Shown: positions 8,472 through 17,010 of the stretch, one piece after another
Layout of the letters: each line of letters begins with the position of its first letter
Numbering within the stretch: position 1 is the stretch's first letter
From: Thermosediminibacterales bacterium
Lineage (GTDB): Bacteria; Bacillota; Thermosediminibacteria; Koleobacterales; JARRCM01
NCBI GenBank assembly: GCA_029982205.1
Contig: JARRCM010000028.1
Span: forward strand, 1-43,096
Length of the DNA stretch: 43,096 nt
Direction: 5' to 3'
Translations under genes and position numbers: made by a program
The notes under the pieces: generated by a model
Told to the model about the DNA's origin: nothing
Databases searched by the model: none
What the model saw: only the letters and a program-made list of their open reading frames with translations

Positions 8472-9450
8472 TAATATAGGTTTTGATTCAATGTCACTGC
8501 TGCAGGCGAACAAGGGCATCTCGGCTGTGGTAGGCAAAGAGTTGGCAGATCATCTAAGCGGAAAACGCTTTATGATCCTTTCCCTGCTAGTTATGGCAGC
8601 ATGTATGGCAGCCCTTTATGTAGCAGCAAGCACTATACGGGCTTCTGTAGGTCGGGATGAACTGGACTTTGTGTTTTTGAAATTGTTTACTACTTCAGGT
8701 TCTAGTTTGCCATTTTCATTCATCTCTTTTGTGTCTTTTTTGGGTCCCCTGGTTGGTTTGACAATGGGATTTGATGCCATTAATGGAGAAAGAGACCGGC
8801 GAACCCTGAGCCGGATTCTTTCACAGCCTATATACAGAGATGCCTTAATTAACGGTAAATTTATTGCAGGTGTAGCAGTGATTGCCATTATGATATTCAG
8901 TCTGGGATTTACGGTGGCAGGACTTGGTCTTATTGTTATCGGAGTCCCTCCAACTATTGAAGAAATTCTTCGTATTTTAGCATATTTGGTTTTGAGCGTA
9001 ATATATATATCTTTCTGGTTGGGGCTTTCTATGTTGTTTTCAGTGTATTTCAGACAGACGTCAACATCGGCGCTGGCTAGTATTGCTGTATGGCTTTTTT
9101 TGGCAGTATTTGCAGGGCTTTTAGCAGGTATGGTTGCTGACAGCATTTACCCCGTGACTGATTCAGCCGATGTGGATCAGATTCTATTAAATACCCGGCT
9201 TCATCAAAACTTAAGCAGAATTTCGCCAACGAACCTTTATGATGAGGCAATAACTACTTTGCTGAATCCTTCGGTTCGAACATTAGGACCGGTTCTTCTC
9301 CAGCAAGCTATAGGAGCAATCGAAGGCCCACTTTCTTTCGGTCAAAGCCTGTTGCTCATCTGGCCGCATGTGGTAGGATTGATTGCCGCAGTGTTAGTTT
9401 GTTTTGCCGTTGCATACATCGTTTTCATGCGGCAGGAGATAAGGGCTTAA
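8449..9450 (+). CDS. ABC-2 type exporter permease
   Basis: A 333-residue membrane protein with six predicted segments and a long extracytoplasmic loop (about residues 40-95 and again about 225-290), the layout of ABC-2 permeases. A short cytosolic N-terminus ends in [16 protein letters not shown], a typical lead-in. The motif [20 protein letters not shown] after the second segment is the conserved cytosolic loop contacting the ATPase. The ATG at 8449 follows AAGGAGGG in the ATPase reading frame. The substrate is unknown. A strong terminator ends the transcript. Confidence 0.88.
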   Translation: MAKTSVLDNIGFDSMSLLQANKGISAVVGKELADHLSGKRFMILSLLVMAACMAALYVAASTIRASVGRDELDFVFLKLFTTSGSSLPFSFISFVSFLGPLVGLTMGFDAINGERDRRTLSRILSQPIYRDALINGKFIAGVAVIAIMIFSLGFTVAGLGLIVIGVPPTIEEILRILAYLVLSVIYISFWLGLSMLFSVYFRQTSTSALASIAVWLFLAVFAGLLAGMVADSIYPVTDSADVDQILLNTRLHQNLSRISPTNLYDEAITTLLNPSVRTLGPVLLQQAIGAIEGPLSFGQSLLLIWPHVVGLIAAVLVCFAVAYIVFMRQEIRA

Positions 9451-9467
9451 AACCAAAGACGCACTAT

Positions 9468-9496
9468 AAAAAGGAACCCTAGGGTTCCTTTTTTTG
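9468..9496. terminator. Bidirectional terminator between convergent operons
   Basis: A perfect inverted repeat, AAAAGGAACCCT (9469-9480) with AGGGTTCCTTTT, flanked by A and T runs. It can stop transcription from the exporter operon on one side and the restriction-modification genes on the other. Confidence 0.9.
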
Positions 9497-9500
9497 GTGA

Positions 9501-10472
9501 TTAAAGGTCTGCAAGTTTTATATTAAACAATGGCAAAACCTCATTCTTTTCATGTTTAAACAATTTTTTATGTTTATTCAGTTTTATTTTCTTAAAATCT
9601 ACCTCTTTAATGTTTTCTGGAATTGAAAAATATGGGGCTAATTTTTCCCAATCTCTATCTCGAATAGTAACCACTTCATCTAGATAGAAACTAACCCATA
9701 CATCACCAATTTTAGAATTTGGCGCTTCTTTGGAAAGCTTGTTTTTGGTAATTTTCACATACTTTTCATCAATATCTATTCCAATATATTTCCGTCCTAA
9801 ACGTTTTGCAGCAATTACAGTAGTTCCAGTTCCAACGAAAGGATCTAATACAATATCGTTTTCATCTGTACTCATAAGAATTATTCGTTCTAATAAATGT
9901 ATAGGTAATTGACAGGGGTGTTCATCTCTATATTTGTTATGTTTTATGCGATGAATATCAGTCCAGACATCTGAAATTAGTGGCCCAAATGGATGTAGAT
10001 TAGCTTTTTTTCCACCATAATCTTTTAATAAATAGTTACATTTTCTACAACGTTTATGCGGATAACGAATTTCATAAAACTTATTTTTTTTCAGGTCTTT
10101 TGCATAGTATAAAATGCCGTAATGGGATGGTTGTAAACTTTTTCCCATAGGTGCAGTTGGTGCATCCCATGCTATCCAGTGTTTAAAGTATGCAATTTCA
10201 TTTAAAAAATTTGAATAGTACGTTAACCATTTAGGAATATTATGTACAAAAATAGAGCCTGTTGGTTTTGTGATTCTAACCATCTCATATATCCATTTCT
10301 TACACCAATTTAAATATTCATTAAATTCTTTATTATCTTTATAATCATTATATCTCTTCTTTAAATTAAAAGGAGGGTCTGCGAATGTTATATCCACAGA
10401 ATTATCTGGAATCTCTTTCATAACTTCTAGTGAATCACCTTGGATTATCTGGTTGATAATTTTTTTATTCAT
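9501..10472 (-). CDS. Site-specific DNA methyltransferase, beta class (probably N6-adenine)
   Basis: A 323-residue enzyme that transfers a methyl group from S-adenosylmethionine to a base in a specific site. Motif IV comes first (DITFADPPFNLKKRY, about residues 27-41) and the SAM motif last (VLDPFVGTGTTVIAAKRLGRKYIG, where the key residues are DPFVGTG), so it is beta class. DPPF suggests adenine N6. A CRKC pair lies in the middle. ATG 10472 is preceded by AGGAGGT (10481-10487), and the extra upstream frame overlaps the nuclease gene. Its start is one base from the nuclease stop, so translation is probably coupled. The AT content is well above that of the flanking operons. Confidence 0.88.
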   Translation of the reverse strand: MNKKIINQIIQGDSLEVMKEIPDNSVDITFADPPFNLKKRYNDYKDNKEFNEYLNWCKKWIYEMVRITKPTGSIFVHNIPKWLTYYSNFLNEIAYFKHWIAWDAPTAPMGKSLQPSHYGILYYAKDLKKNKFYEIRYPHKRCRKCNYLLKDYGGKKANLHPFGPLISDVWTDIHRIKHNKYRDEHPCQLPIHLLERIILMSTDENDIVLDPFVGTGTTVIAAKRLGRKYIGIDIDEKYVKITKNKLSKEAPNSKIGDVWVSFYLDEVVTIRDRDWEKLAPYFSIPENIKEVDFKKIKLNKHKKLFKHEKNEVLPLFNIKLADL

Positions 10473-10473
10473 T

Positions 10474-11451
10474 TTAGAAGACCTCCTGTAATAATTTCTT
10501 GAATCGTTCCAATTCATCTTGATGAAATGTAAAAACATCTTCATAGGCAGCAACCATTCTTTTAAGGTCATTTTTTCTTACATACCAGCCAATACCATCT
10601 ATGAAACCAAAAAAGTGAGCATTAGGATAATGCTTTTTTATTAAAGAATCAATTGAAATTTCCGTTTTAGACTTATCACCTTGACCTGAAGAAGTAGTAA
10701 CAAGATAAGAACATTCAATAATAATTTTAGGATTTGTTTTATTAGGAATTATAAAATCCATTGTTCGCTTTTTATCTGGTGCATTGCTTATCAATTCTCC
10801 TAAATCTCCCTTTTCAAATCCTATGTTCATCTCATCTAGTATGTTCTCTATAACCACTTCTGGATTATTTTCTTTTTTACCTGAATATGAGCCTTTTTCT
10901 TTATAGCGAATTAATGTATCTATTAACGCCTCTATTTCAAAATTAAGCTTTGTAATACTCAATTTCTTAAGTTCAAATAGAGGAAGTGCTTTAGAGAGAA
11001 TAGGAATTGTAGATCCTTCAAAAAAAATGTTTACGAGACCTTTTCTAAAAAACTCATTTTCTCGTATCATTTTATGGATTTTATTATCCGACCATTCTTT
11101 AATATCTTCTTGATTATTCCTCTCTACTTCAGTTATCCATTTTTCTTTATTAATAAGGACATTTAATTCGGTATCGTCAACTATTCTTATAAAGGTTATA
11201 AGTCTTTTCAGGCTTTCGTTTGAAAAACCTGTTAATGCAAGTAAAGCCTTTAATCCATTTTCTTTTTTATAAATCAAATCTTCAAATAATTCTTTTTTTA
11301 ATCCTGTGTTTTGAATTTGATTTTTTAAGACCAGCAAGGTTTCTTTGATTGAATTAACATAGCCTTCATAAGCTTCTTCGAATTGTCTATTGTAAAAATA
11401 AAAGGTATTTTTTGTAATAACAGTTTCAAATTTTTCCCTAGTATTTCTCAT
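10474..11451 (-). CDS. Probable type II restriction endonuclease (DpnII-like PD-(D/E)XK)
   Basis: A 325-residue protein between two DNA methyltransferases. The N-terminal 200 residues are helical and unrecognised. The C-terminal third holds a plausible nuclease core: RTMDFIIPNK (acidic residue), KIIIECSYLVTTSSGQGDK (glutamate and downstream polar residues), then HFFGFIDGIGWYVRKNDLKR, which recalls the DGxGW stretch of DpnII-type enzymes. I infer cleavage of unmethylated DNA at the site protected by the neighbours. The recognition sequence cannot be read. ATG 11451 follows GAGGGTG and lies 3 bp after the upstream methyltransferase. The family link is by eye only. Confidence 0.68.
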   Translation of the reverse strand: MRNTREKFETVITKNTFYFYNRQFEEAYEGYVNSIKETLLVLKNQIQNTGLKKELFEDLIYKKENGLKALLALTGFSNESLKRLITFIRIVDDTELNVLINKEKWITEVERNNQEDIKEWSDNKIHKMIRENEFFRKGLVNIFFEGSTIPILSKALPLFELKKLSITKLNFEIEALIDTLIRYKEKGSYSGKKENNPEVVIENILDEMNIGFEKGDLGELISNAPDKKRTMDFIIPNKTNPKIIIECSYLVTTSSGQGDKSKTEISIDSLIKKHYPNAHFFGFIDGIGWYVRKNDLKRMVAAYEDVFTFHQDELERFKKLLQEVF

Positions 11452-11454
11452 TCA

Positions 11455-12699
11455 TCACACCCTCTTTTGAAAGAATAATATATATTCATCTTTCATAGTA
11501 TTTCGTATTCCTTTTATAGGTTTTAAAATACTTTTAACAAGAATTAAATTATGTTTTTTGCATGATTCTATTATTTTATCTTCTAACCTAACTCCTCCTG
11601 TTTGGTTAGTATTAGAACCTATAATCATAACAAAATATTTCCCTTTTTTTAATACTCTCGAAATTTCTAAGCATACACATTCCATATCTTTAAAATAATT
11701 TTCTAATCTTTCTTTTTTATTTTTGCCGATTAGTCCAATCATTTTATTTCGAATACTTTTAACGTCGTATCCTAAAAATTCTAACTGGGCTTTATCGTTT
11801 TTTACATAATCAATTGCAAATGAATATGGTGGTGAAGTAATAACGCCATCAATTGAATTGTCTTCCAACGGTATTTTTGTTGCAGTAGCATTTTCTAAAA
11901 TGTTAACAATTCCAATATCACTTAAGTATTTTGAACTATATAATATGAAATTTGTAACGGAATCTTCATATCTTTTTAAAACTTTTTTAAAAAGCTGTCT
12001 ATGGTTAGAACTAATTACTCTTTGAGAATGAGAATCCAGAAAAGCAAGTAATGCTAATTCATAAACTTTTAACTTATCATTATCGGTAATTTTCCTTAAT
12101 TGACTTTTTACATCAGTTACATTAAAAAAATCAAACAATTGTTCAGATTTATCTGAGATTCCTCTTAACAGTTCGAGATTAATTGATAAACTGTTATATT
12201 TTACTTTTGTCATAAATTCACAAAAAGGGCTTAAATCAATAGCATAAGAATTTAACCCCATTAGAGCTGCCTCAATGTTTGTAGTCCCACTTCCACACAT
12301 GGGATCTAAAATAATCTCACCTTTTTTTATTCCAATAATATTAATCAAAGCTTTAATTAACTGAGGATGAAACTTACCACGATAAGGAAATAAACCATGA
12401 GTAGCATAACCCGTTGAGAATTGTCCATTTTCAAAATATGCTTTTGCGTTAGCTGAACGATTATTTATAAGTGTTTTGTAAGATTGATTATACATCAAAA
12501 AATGCTTTGTAAATTTTCCATCAATTGATTTGAAGTAAGCTAATCTATCCAATAAATCACTTTCGGCCAAACTATTATATTCCAAATATGCCAATTCTAA
12601 TTCGAACAACTCATTAACCGATGATAATAATTCTACCTCACTATCAAATAAAGATTGTAAAGGTGAAGGCAAATTATAGAATTTTATATTTTTAGTCAT
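11455..12699 (-). CDS. DNA methyltransferase with SPPY motif (probably N4-cytosine)
   Basis: A 414-residue enzyme. The SAM motif ILDPMCGSGTTNIEAALMG lies near residue 150, and motif IV, ITSPPYSFAIDYV, lies near residue 290. The I-before-IV order with about 130 residues between is alpha-like, and SPPY is the usual signature of N4-cytosine enzymes, although some RNA methylases share it. A phrase YATHGLFPYRGKFHPQLIK precedes the SAM site, as in many bacterial DNA modification methylases. It is first in a three-gene minus-strand block with the nuclease and the DPPF methyltransferase. A TGGTATAAA extended -10 (complement of 12725-12733) could drive the block. Confidence 0.82.
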   Translation of the reverse strand: MTKNIKFYNLPSPLQSLFDSEVELLSSVNELFELELAYLEYNSLAESDLLDRLAYFKSIDGKFTKHFLMYNQSYKTLINNRSANAKAYFENGQFSTGYATHGLFPYRGKFHPQLIKALINIIGIKKGEIILDPMCGSGTTNIEAALMGLNSYAIDLSPFCEFMTKVKYNSLSINLELLRGISDKSEQLFDFFNVTDVKSQLRKITDNDKLKVYELALLAFLDSHSQRVISSNHRQLFKKVLKRYEDSVTNFILYSSKYLSDIGIVNILENATATKIPLEDNSIDGVITSPPYSFAIDYVKNDKAQLEFLGYDVKSIRNKMIGLIGKNKKERLENYFKDMECVCLEISRVLKKGKYFVMIIGSNTNQTGGVRLEDKIIESCKKHNLILVKSILKPIKGIRNTMKDEYILFFQKRV

Positions 12700-12966
12700 T
12701 TTATCACCAATCTATTTTTAAAAATTTATACCAAAATAGCTTTTTTATTAGTTTTCGATAATAAATATGAAATTCCTTCATAATTATCTAAAGCCTATAT
12801 TAAGCAAAGCTACCAAATTTGATTTTTGTTTATGCATTTCTAGAGATATAACTTTTTTGTTAACATTTAATTTAAAAATAGAATAAAATGTATTAGATCG
12901 ATTTAAAGTCTATTAATGTCATATTTAGAAATTGTATGTTTTTTATTATGAGGGGGAATTTGATAG
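12700..12966. other. AT-rich intergenic region between divergent genes
   Basis: 267 bp separate the methyltransferase start from the ferritin-like gene. On the minus strand TGGTATAAA near 12725-12733 is a plausible extended -10. On the plus strand TTGTTA and TAGAAT, 16 bp apart around 12857-12884, form a possible promoter. AGGGGG (12951-12956) is the site for the next gene. No other coding or RNA signal was seen. Confidence 0.4.
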
Positions 12967-13413
12967 ATGTTTTATTTAAATCAACCCATGTTTACAAACT
13001 ATTATGAGTTCATAAACAATGTTCAAAGGGCTATTGTTGATGAAATAGAAGCAGCAAAATTCTACAGGGAGCTAAAAAAAATGGCACCTTCAGAACTTCA
13101 TACAGAGAACATCCAGCATGCAATAGATGATGAAGTAAAGCACCGTAACATGCTGACCCAACTCTATATGGCTCTTACCGGAAGACCTCCAATGGTAATG
13201 GGAGCTCCAAGCAGTTCCTGTAATATAATAAGCGAAGAGTATAGGGAGGGTTTGTTAAAAGCTTTTCATGATGAACTGGAAGCAGCAGAGTTTTACAGAA
13301 GTATGCTTTTTTCAACGACAAGTACACCAATCCGTGATATTTTGTTTGAAATAATGACAGATGAAATGGAACATGCCGACAGGTTTGAACTTTTATATGC
13401 TGATATAAGCTGA
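12967..13413 (+). CDS. Ferritin-like / rubrerythrin-type di-iron protein
   Basis: A 148-residue protein predicted to be a four-helix bundle made of two similar halves. Each half has an EAA(K/E)FYR helix (DEIEAAKFYREL and DELEAAEFYRSM) and an ExxH helix (DDEVKHRNML and TDEMEHADRF), the four-carboxylate, two-histidine set that binds two irons in rubrerythrins and bacterioferritins. There is no rubredoxin domain. The half-to-half likeness and the small size match the ferritin-like families seen in spore formers. The likely role is peroxide or iron handling, but this is family inference. The start ATG follows GAGGGGG. Downstream is a short GC-rich element before the macrodomain gene. Confidence 0.78.
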   Translation: MFYLNQPMFTNYYEFINNVQRAIVDEIEAAKFYRELKKMAPSELHTENIQHAIDDEVKHRNMLTQLYMALTGRPPMVMGAPSSSCNIISEEYREGLLKAFHDELEAAEFYRSMLFSTTSTPIRDILFEIMTDEMEHADRFELLYADIS

Positions 13414-13423
13414 TAAGACTATG

Positions 13424-13510
13424 CAAAAACCTTCAGCTGCGCAGCTAGGTGCATTCTGCGACCGAATCACATCCTCGCTACGCCTCTCGCCCATTTATTG
13501 AGGTTTAAAT
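13424..13510. repeat. Possible small dispersed element with imperfect inverted ends
   Basis: A conspicuously GC-rich patch inside an AT-rich gap. Its ends are loosely inverted (AAACCTTCA near 13426 and TGAGGTTTAAA near 13499), and an AGCTGCGCAGCT palindrome sits at about 13431-13442. It looks like a mobile mini-repeat or a degraded terminator, but only one copy is visible in this window. Confidence 0.3.
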
Positions 13511-13530
13511 CATGGTTCCATCTGTGTTAA

Positions 13531-13542
13531 AAATGGTATAAT
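13531..13542 (+). promoter_or_regulatory. Extended -10 promoter for the macrodomain gene
   Basis: ATGGTATAAT (ending at 13542) is a perfect TATAAT with the TGn extension, about 30 bp before the start at 13578. No good -35 is present, which the extended -10 can compensate. Confidence 0.6.
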
Positions 13543-13577
13543 AAAAGGGGAAAATATTTTCAGGGAGGTTGTAACTG

Positions 13578-14054
13578 ATGAAGACAGCAATAGGTGATAT
13601 TACGAAAGCGTCTGCTGATGTTATTGTAAATGCTGCAAACGGAATCGGGCCCATGGGCGGTGGAGTTGCATATGCTCTCAAGAAAGCCGGAGGGAAAGTG
13701 ATAGAAGAGGAAGCCATTGAGGTATGCCGTAAGGAAGATCCTCAGGAAGGGGATGTTTATGTAACAACCGCAGGGAACTTGAACGCAAAATATATTTTCC
13801 ATGCGGTTACAATGAAACAGCCGGCTCAGCCTTCAAGCATAGAAATTGTTGAAAAATGCCTGCACTCACTCCTGAAAAAGGCAAGGGAAATGGGCATAAA
13901 GTCAATGGTTATGCCTGCACTTGCTACAGGAGTGGGTGGTGTATCTAAAAAAGCCGTGGCAGAATCATTTAAAAAAATTCTATCAGGAGTTGAGGATATA
14001 GAAATTACGGTGATGGATAAAAACGGGGATTTCATAAAATTCTTGAATGAGTAG
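13578..14054 (+). CDS. Macrodomain (ADP-ribose-binding) protein
   Basis: A 158-residue stand-alone macrodomain. The ADP-ribose-binding motifs are present: GDITKASADVIVNAANG (residues 6-22) with the VNAAN core, the GGGVAYALKKAGG loop, and ALATGVGGVSKKAV toward the C-terminus. Such proteins bind or remove ADP-ribose or its acetylated form, or hydrolyse protein mono-ADP-ribosylation; which of these applies is not visible. ATG 13578 follows GGGAGG (13563-13568). It has its own promoter and ends one base from the convergent thiamine operon, with no terminator between them. Confidence 0.9.
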   Translation: MKTAIGDITKASADVIVNAANGIGPMGGGVAYALKKAGGKVIEEEAIEVCRKEDPQEGDVYVTTAGNLNAKYIFHAVTMKQPAQPSSIEIVEKCLHSLLKKAREMGIKSMVMPALATGVGGVSKKAVAESFKKILSGVEDIEITVMDKNGDFIKFLNE

Positions 14055-14055
14055 T

Positions 14056-14814
14056 TTAAATACTTTCTTTTAACGCTTTCCAGAGCCGGCGCTTAATGTT
14101 TAAGAATTCAGGATGGTTTATGACATCCTGGCTTCTCGGCCTGCTTAGATTTACTTTGATTTCTGCATTTACTACCGCGGGGCGGTCAGAAAAAACATAA
14201 ACACGGTCTGATAAAAACACCGCTTCTTCGATGTCATGTGTAATAAAAAGTATAGAAGTTTGAAATCTTTCCCATACATCCAGAAGCCATTTCTGCATTT
14301 TCGATTTTGTTATTTCATCAAGCCTGCCGAAAGGTTCATCTAAAAGCATAATATCCTTTTTACACAGAAACGTTCTCAACAACGCAGCCCTCTGGCGCAT
14401 ACCGCCTGAAAGTTCTGAAGGGTAGCTGTGTTCAAATCCCTGCAGCCCGAAAAGAGGCATAAGGTTTAATGCCTCTTTTCGGGCTTGTTTTACAGGGATT
14501 CCCTGTATTTCACTGCCTAATACAACATTATCTATAATGGTTCTCCACGGAAACAACAAATCTTTTTGGGGCATGTATGCAACTTTTCCTTTTTTGCCTG
14601 TGACATTTTCGCCGTTTATTCTTATTTCACCTGAATCCGGAAGTTGTAACCCGCTGATAATGTTAAAGAGGGTGCTTTTGCCGCATCCGCTGGGGCCGAC
14701 AATACTGACAAACTCTCCCCTGTTAACAGAAAGGGAAATGTCTTTAATAGCCTTTAAAATACTGCCTGATGAATAAAAAGTTTTGCTTACCCCTTTAACA
14801 TCTATAACAGCCAT
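14056..14814 (-). CDS. thiZ: Thiamine-precursor ABC transporter ATPase (ThiZ-like)
   Basis: A 252-residue ABC ATPase of the nitrate/sulfonate/taurine importer type. Walker A is GPSGCGKST, the signature LSGGMRQRAALLR, Walker B IMLLDEPFGRLD, and the H-loop ILFITHDIEEAV. These importers move small organic molecules, and the TPP riboswitch at the head of this operon narrows the cargo to a thiamine precursor such as a hydroxymethylpyrimidine compound. It is the last of four genes, 21 bp after the substrate-binding protein. The symbol is given by context and ATPases of this class cannot be told apart alone. Confidence 0.8.
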   Translation of the reverse strand: MAVIDVKGVSKTFYSSGSILKAIKDISLSVNRGEFVSIVGPSGCGKSTLFNIISGLQLPDSGEIRINGENVTGKKGKVAYMPQKDLLFPWRTIIDNVVLGSEIQGIPVKQARKEALNLMPLFGLQGFEHSYPSELSGGMRQRAALLRTFLCKKDIMLLDEPFGRLDEITKSKMQKWLLDVWERFQTSILFITHDIEEAVFLSDRVYVFSDRPAVVNAEIKVNLSRPRSQDVINHPEFLNIKRRLWKALKESI

Positions 14815-14835
14815 TTTATAAACACCTTCTCATGT

Positions 14836-15852
14836 TTATTCGGGCAAAAACTCGTTAGTGAAAGCTTTCGAAGCATCAATCATCTTAGGTATGAGATTGC
14901 GTTCAAACATCCATTTAGCATACCCTTCCCATACCTCTTCTTTCTGAACACCCCATCGCGGAGCATCGTCCTGGTACTTTTTGGCAAGCCATTTTTGACT
15001 TGCAGTGACAAGGTCTTTATCCAGTTCAGGGGCAAATTTTAATAGGATGTTTGCAGATTCTTCGGGGTTTTCAATAGCAAACTCATAACCTTTTGTTGTG
15101 GCAGCCAAAAATTTCTTTACAAGTTCCGGGTTGTTTTGGATGTTGTCTTCATTTGTTATTATGACAGGAGTATAATAGTCAAGGGCAGGGTCAAAATCCT
15201 TTAACATTATAACATTTAAAGGAATACCTTTTAATTCTGCTGCGACTCCATCCCATCCGTAATAAATCCATGCAAAGTCAACATTTCGTTCAATACTCTG
15301 GAAGAAATCCGCTGTACCTATATTAATAAACTCTACTTTATTGACATCACCGCCGTCCTTATCCATGATTGCTTTGATAACGGCTTCTTCTATGGGAGAC
15401 CCCCATCCTCCGTAACGTTTGCCTTCAAAATCTTTAGGCCTGGTGATCCCCGATTCTTTTTTTGAAGCAAACCCTGAGGTGTTGTGCTGGATTATCGCTG
15501 CAATGGAAACAATAGGAACATCCTGTGTACGCGCTTGTGTCACACTTTCCTGGTAACTGATTCCAAACTGGGCTTTACCGCTGGCTACTAATTGGTCTGT
15601 TCCACCCTCGGGCGGAGATACAATTTCAACATCCAGGCCCTGTTCTTCATAAAATCCTTTCTCTTTTGCGACATAAAGGCCGGTATGATTTGTGTTGGGA
15701 ACCCAGTCAAGCATGACTGAAACCTTTTTAAGCTCTTTTGAAGTCTGTTCTTCTGAAGGAGTTGTTTTCTGTTTATTACACCCGGCGGCAAACAGCAAAA
15801 ACCCTATAAGCATAATTGATATTAAAGCTGTTTTTGTTTTGTGTTGTCTCAT
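14836..15852 (-). CDS. thiY: Thiamine-precursor ABC transporter substrate-binding lipoprotein (ThiY-like, NMT1/THI5 family)
   Basis: A 338-residue lipoprotein. The signal ends at a lipobox, [10 protein letters not shown], with Cys25 as the acylation site. The mature part begins [20 protein letters not shown], the hallmark start of the NMT1/THI5-like fold used by ThiY and by yeast HMP synthase. It would capture a pyrimidine precursor outside the membrane and hand it to the permease. ATG 15852 follows AAAGGAG. Regulation is by the TPP riboswitch two genes upstream. A related nitrate/sulfonate-type ligand cannot be excluded from sequence, but the riboswitch argues against it. Confidence 0.87.
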   Translation of the reverse strand: MRQHKTKTALISIMLIGFLLFAAGCNKQKTTPSEEQTSKELKKVSVMLDWVPNTNHTGLYVAKEKGFYEEQGLDVEIVSPPEGGTDQLVASGKAQFGISYQESVTQARTQDVPIVSIAAIIQHNTSGFASKKESGITRPKDFEGKRYGGWGSPIEEAVIKAIMDKDGGDVNKVEFINIGTADFFQSIERNVDFAWIYYGWDGVAAELKGIPLNVIMLKDFDPALDYYTPVIITNEDNIQNNPELVKKFLAATTKGYEFAIENPEESANILLKFAPELDKDLVTASQKWLAKKYQDDAPRWGVQKEEVWEGYAKWMFERNLIPKMIDASKAFTNEFLPE

Positions 15853-15900
15853 TTTTAATCTCCTTTCAAGATAAAATAGTTTTCCATAATCAATCTGCCA

Positions 15901-16683
15901 TTATTCATTAGTGTCATCATAAAGTTCCTGGGGAATCTGTTCATTTTTATAATGCCACGGCATGGCCAATCGGGAAGCCAGTTCGATTAATCCGAAAAAC
16001 GCAAGGCTCAGAAAGGATATTAATGCTATTGCGGCAAATACCCTGTCAACCCTAAATGATTTAGAAGAGAGGATCATAAAATAACCAATTCCCCGGCTTG
16101 CTCCAAGCCATTCTCCTATCACCGCACCCATTACGCTGTAAGTAGCTGCAATCTTTAATCCTGAGAAAAAGGATGGAAAAGCCGCAGGAAACCTTACCTT
16201 TCTGAAAATCTGACTTTTAGTGGCACCCATTATTAGAAGGAGGTTAACCATATCAGGATCCACAGACTCCAGCCCTTCCACAAGGCTGACAACGATGGGG
16301 AAAAAACATACCAGGGCAACTACAAAGATTTTGGGCAGAAGCCCGTAGCCGAACCAGACCATTAAAAGAGGTGCTATAAAAATAATAGGAATGGTTTGAG
16401 AGACCACAAGCAGGGGATAAATTCCTTTTTTTATTGTTGGGTATGTGTCCATAACTACTGCAAGAATAAATGCTGTGACCACAGATGCAAAAAAGCCCCA
16501 TAGTGTTTCATAAATGGTTGTAATTGTATGGTGGATTAGCAAATCAGAGCTCTCTACTAAGGTTTTTAAAATCAAAAGGGGCGAAGGGAGAAACCAGCTT
16601 TCTACATCAAACAAAAACACAAGGAACTGCCATAAAATCAAGAATGCGGCCATAAAAGCTGCAGAAGGGAAATATTTTTTCAT
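15901..16683 (-). CDS. thiX: Thiamine-precursor ABC transporter permease (ThiX-like)
   Basis: A 260-residue inner-membrane protein with about six segments. The conserved cytosolic EAA-type loop reads GATKSQIFRKVRFPAAFP, the coupling site for the ATPase, followed by GLKIAATYSVMGAVIGEWLG as usual for SsuC/TauC/ThiX permeases. The start ATG 16683 overlaps the end of the thiamine-binding gene by 4 bp, so translation is coupled. Together with ThiY and ThiZ it makes a complete importer. Confidence 0.86.
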   Translation of the reverse strand: MKKYFPSAAFMAAFLILWQFLVFLFDVESWFLPSPLLILKTLVESSDLLIHHTITTIYETLWGFFASVVTAFILAVVMDTYPTIKKGIYPLLVVSQTIPIIFIAPLLMVWFGYGLLPKIFVVALVCFFPIVVSLVEGLESVDPDMVNLLLIMGATKSQIFRKVRFPAAFPSFFSGLKIAATYSVMGAVIGEWLGASRGIGYFMILSSKSFRVDRVFAAIALISFLSLAFFGLIELASRLAMPWHYKNEQIPQELYDDTNE

Positions 16684-16979
16684 GACTGTTTCTCCGTATA
16701 CTTACCAATTTTTTCTTCGATTGTGACACCGTTTTCACAGTAATCTACTTTGATAACAGCACCTATTCTACGGGCGCCTTCTTTATTACATGCTAATATG
16801 GCTTTTTTTGCTATGGCAAAAAGTTCATCAAGTTCGCCTTCCATTGTTGTCTCCATAGGGCCGACGAGGTATTTAACCCCTGAGGATTTTATCACTTCTA
16901 TGGCTTTATCAACCACTTCATATAATCTGTTATCCTCAACATTGGGCATTACCTGGAGACTCAGGTTGACTTTAGGCAT
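16680..16979 (-). CDS. Thiamine-binding protein of the MTH1187/YqgV (DUF77) family
   Basis: A 99-residue cytosolic ferredoxin-like fold protein. Features are a short beta strand PKVNLSLQVMPN, the helix NRLYEVVDKAIEVIKSSG, the strand KYLVGPMETTMEGELDELF, and the closing GARRIGAVIKVDY. The VGPMETTMEGE stretch is the family hallmark. Members, including the duplicated YkoF, bind thiamine or its pyrimidine. It is the first gene after the TPP riboswitch and overlaps the permease, so it may deliver or sense the imported precursor. The start ATG follows GGAAAGGAG. Confidence 0.87.
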   Translation of the reverse strand: MPKVNLSLQVMPNVEDNRLYEVVDKAIEVIKSSGVKYLVGPMETTMEGELDELFAIAKKAILACNKEGARRIGAVIKVDYCENGVTIEEKIGKYTEKQS

Positions 16980-17010
16980 TTAGAAACGCTCCTTTCCCAA
17001 AAAAGGTCAG

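Noticed and set aside
8616-9146. 176-codon minus-strand frame opposite the ABC permease
   Set aside because: Composition is that of an antisense shadow; the plus-strand permease is clearly real.
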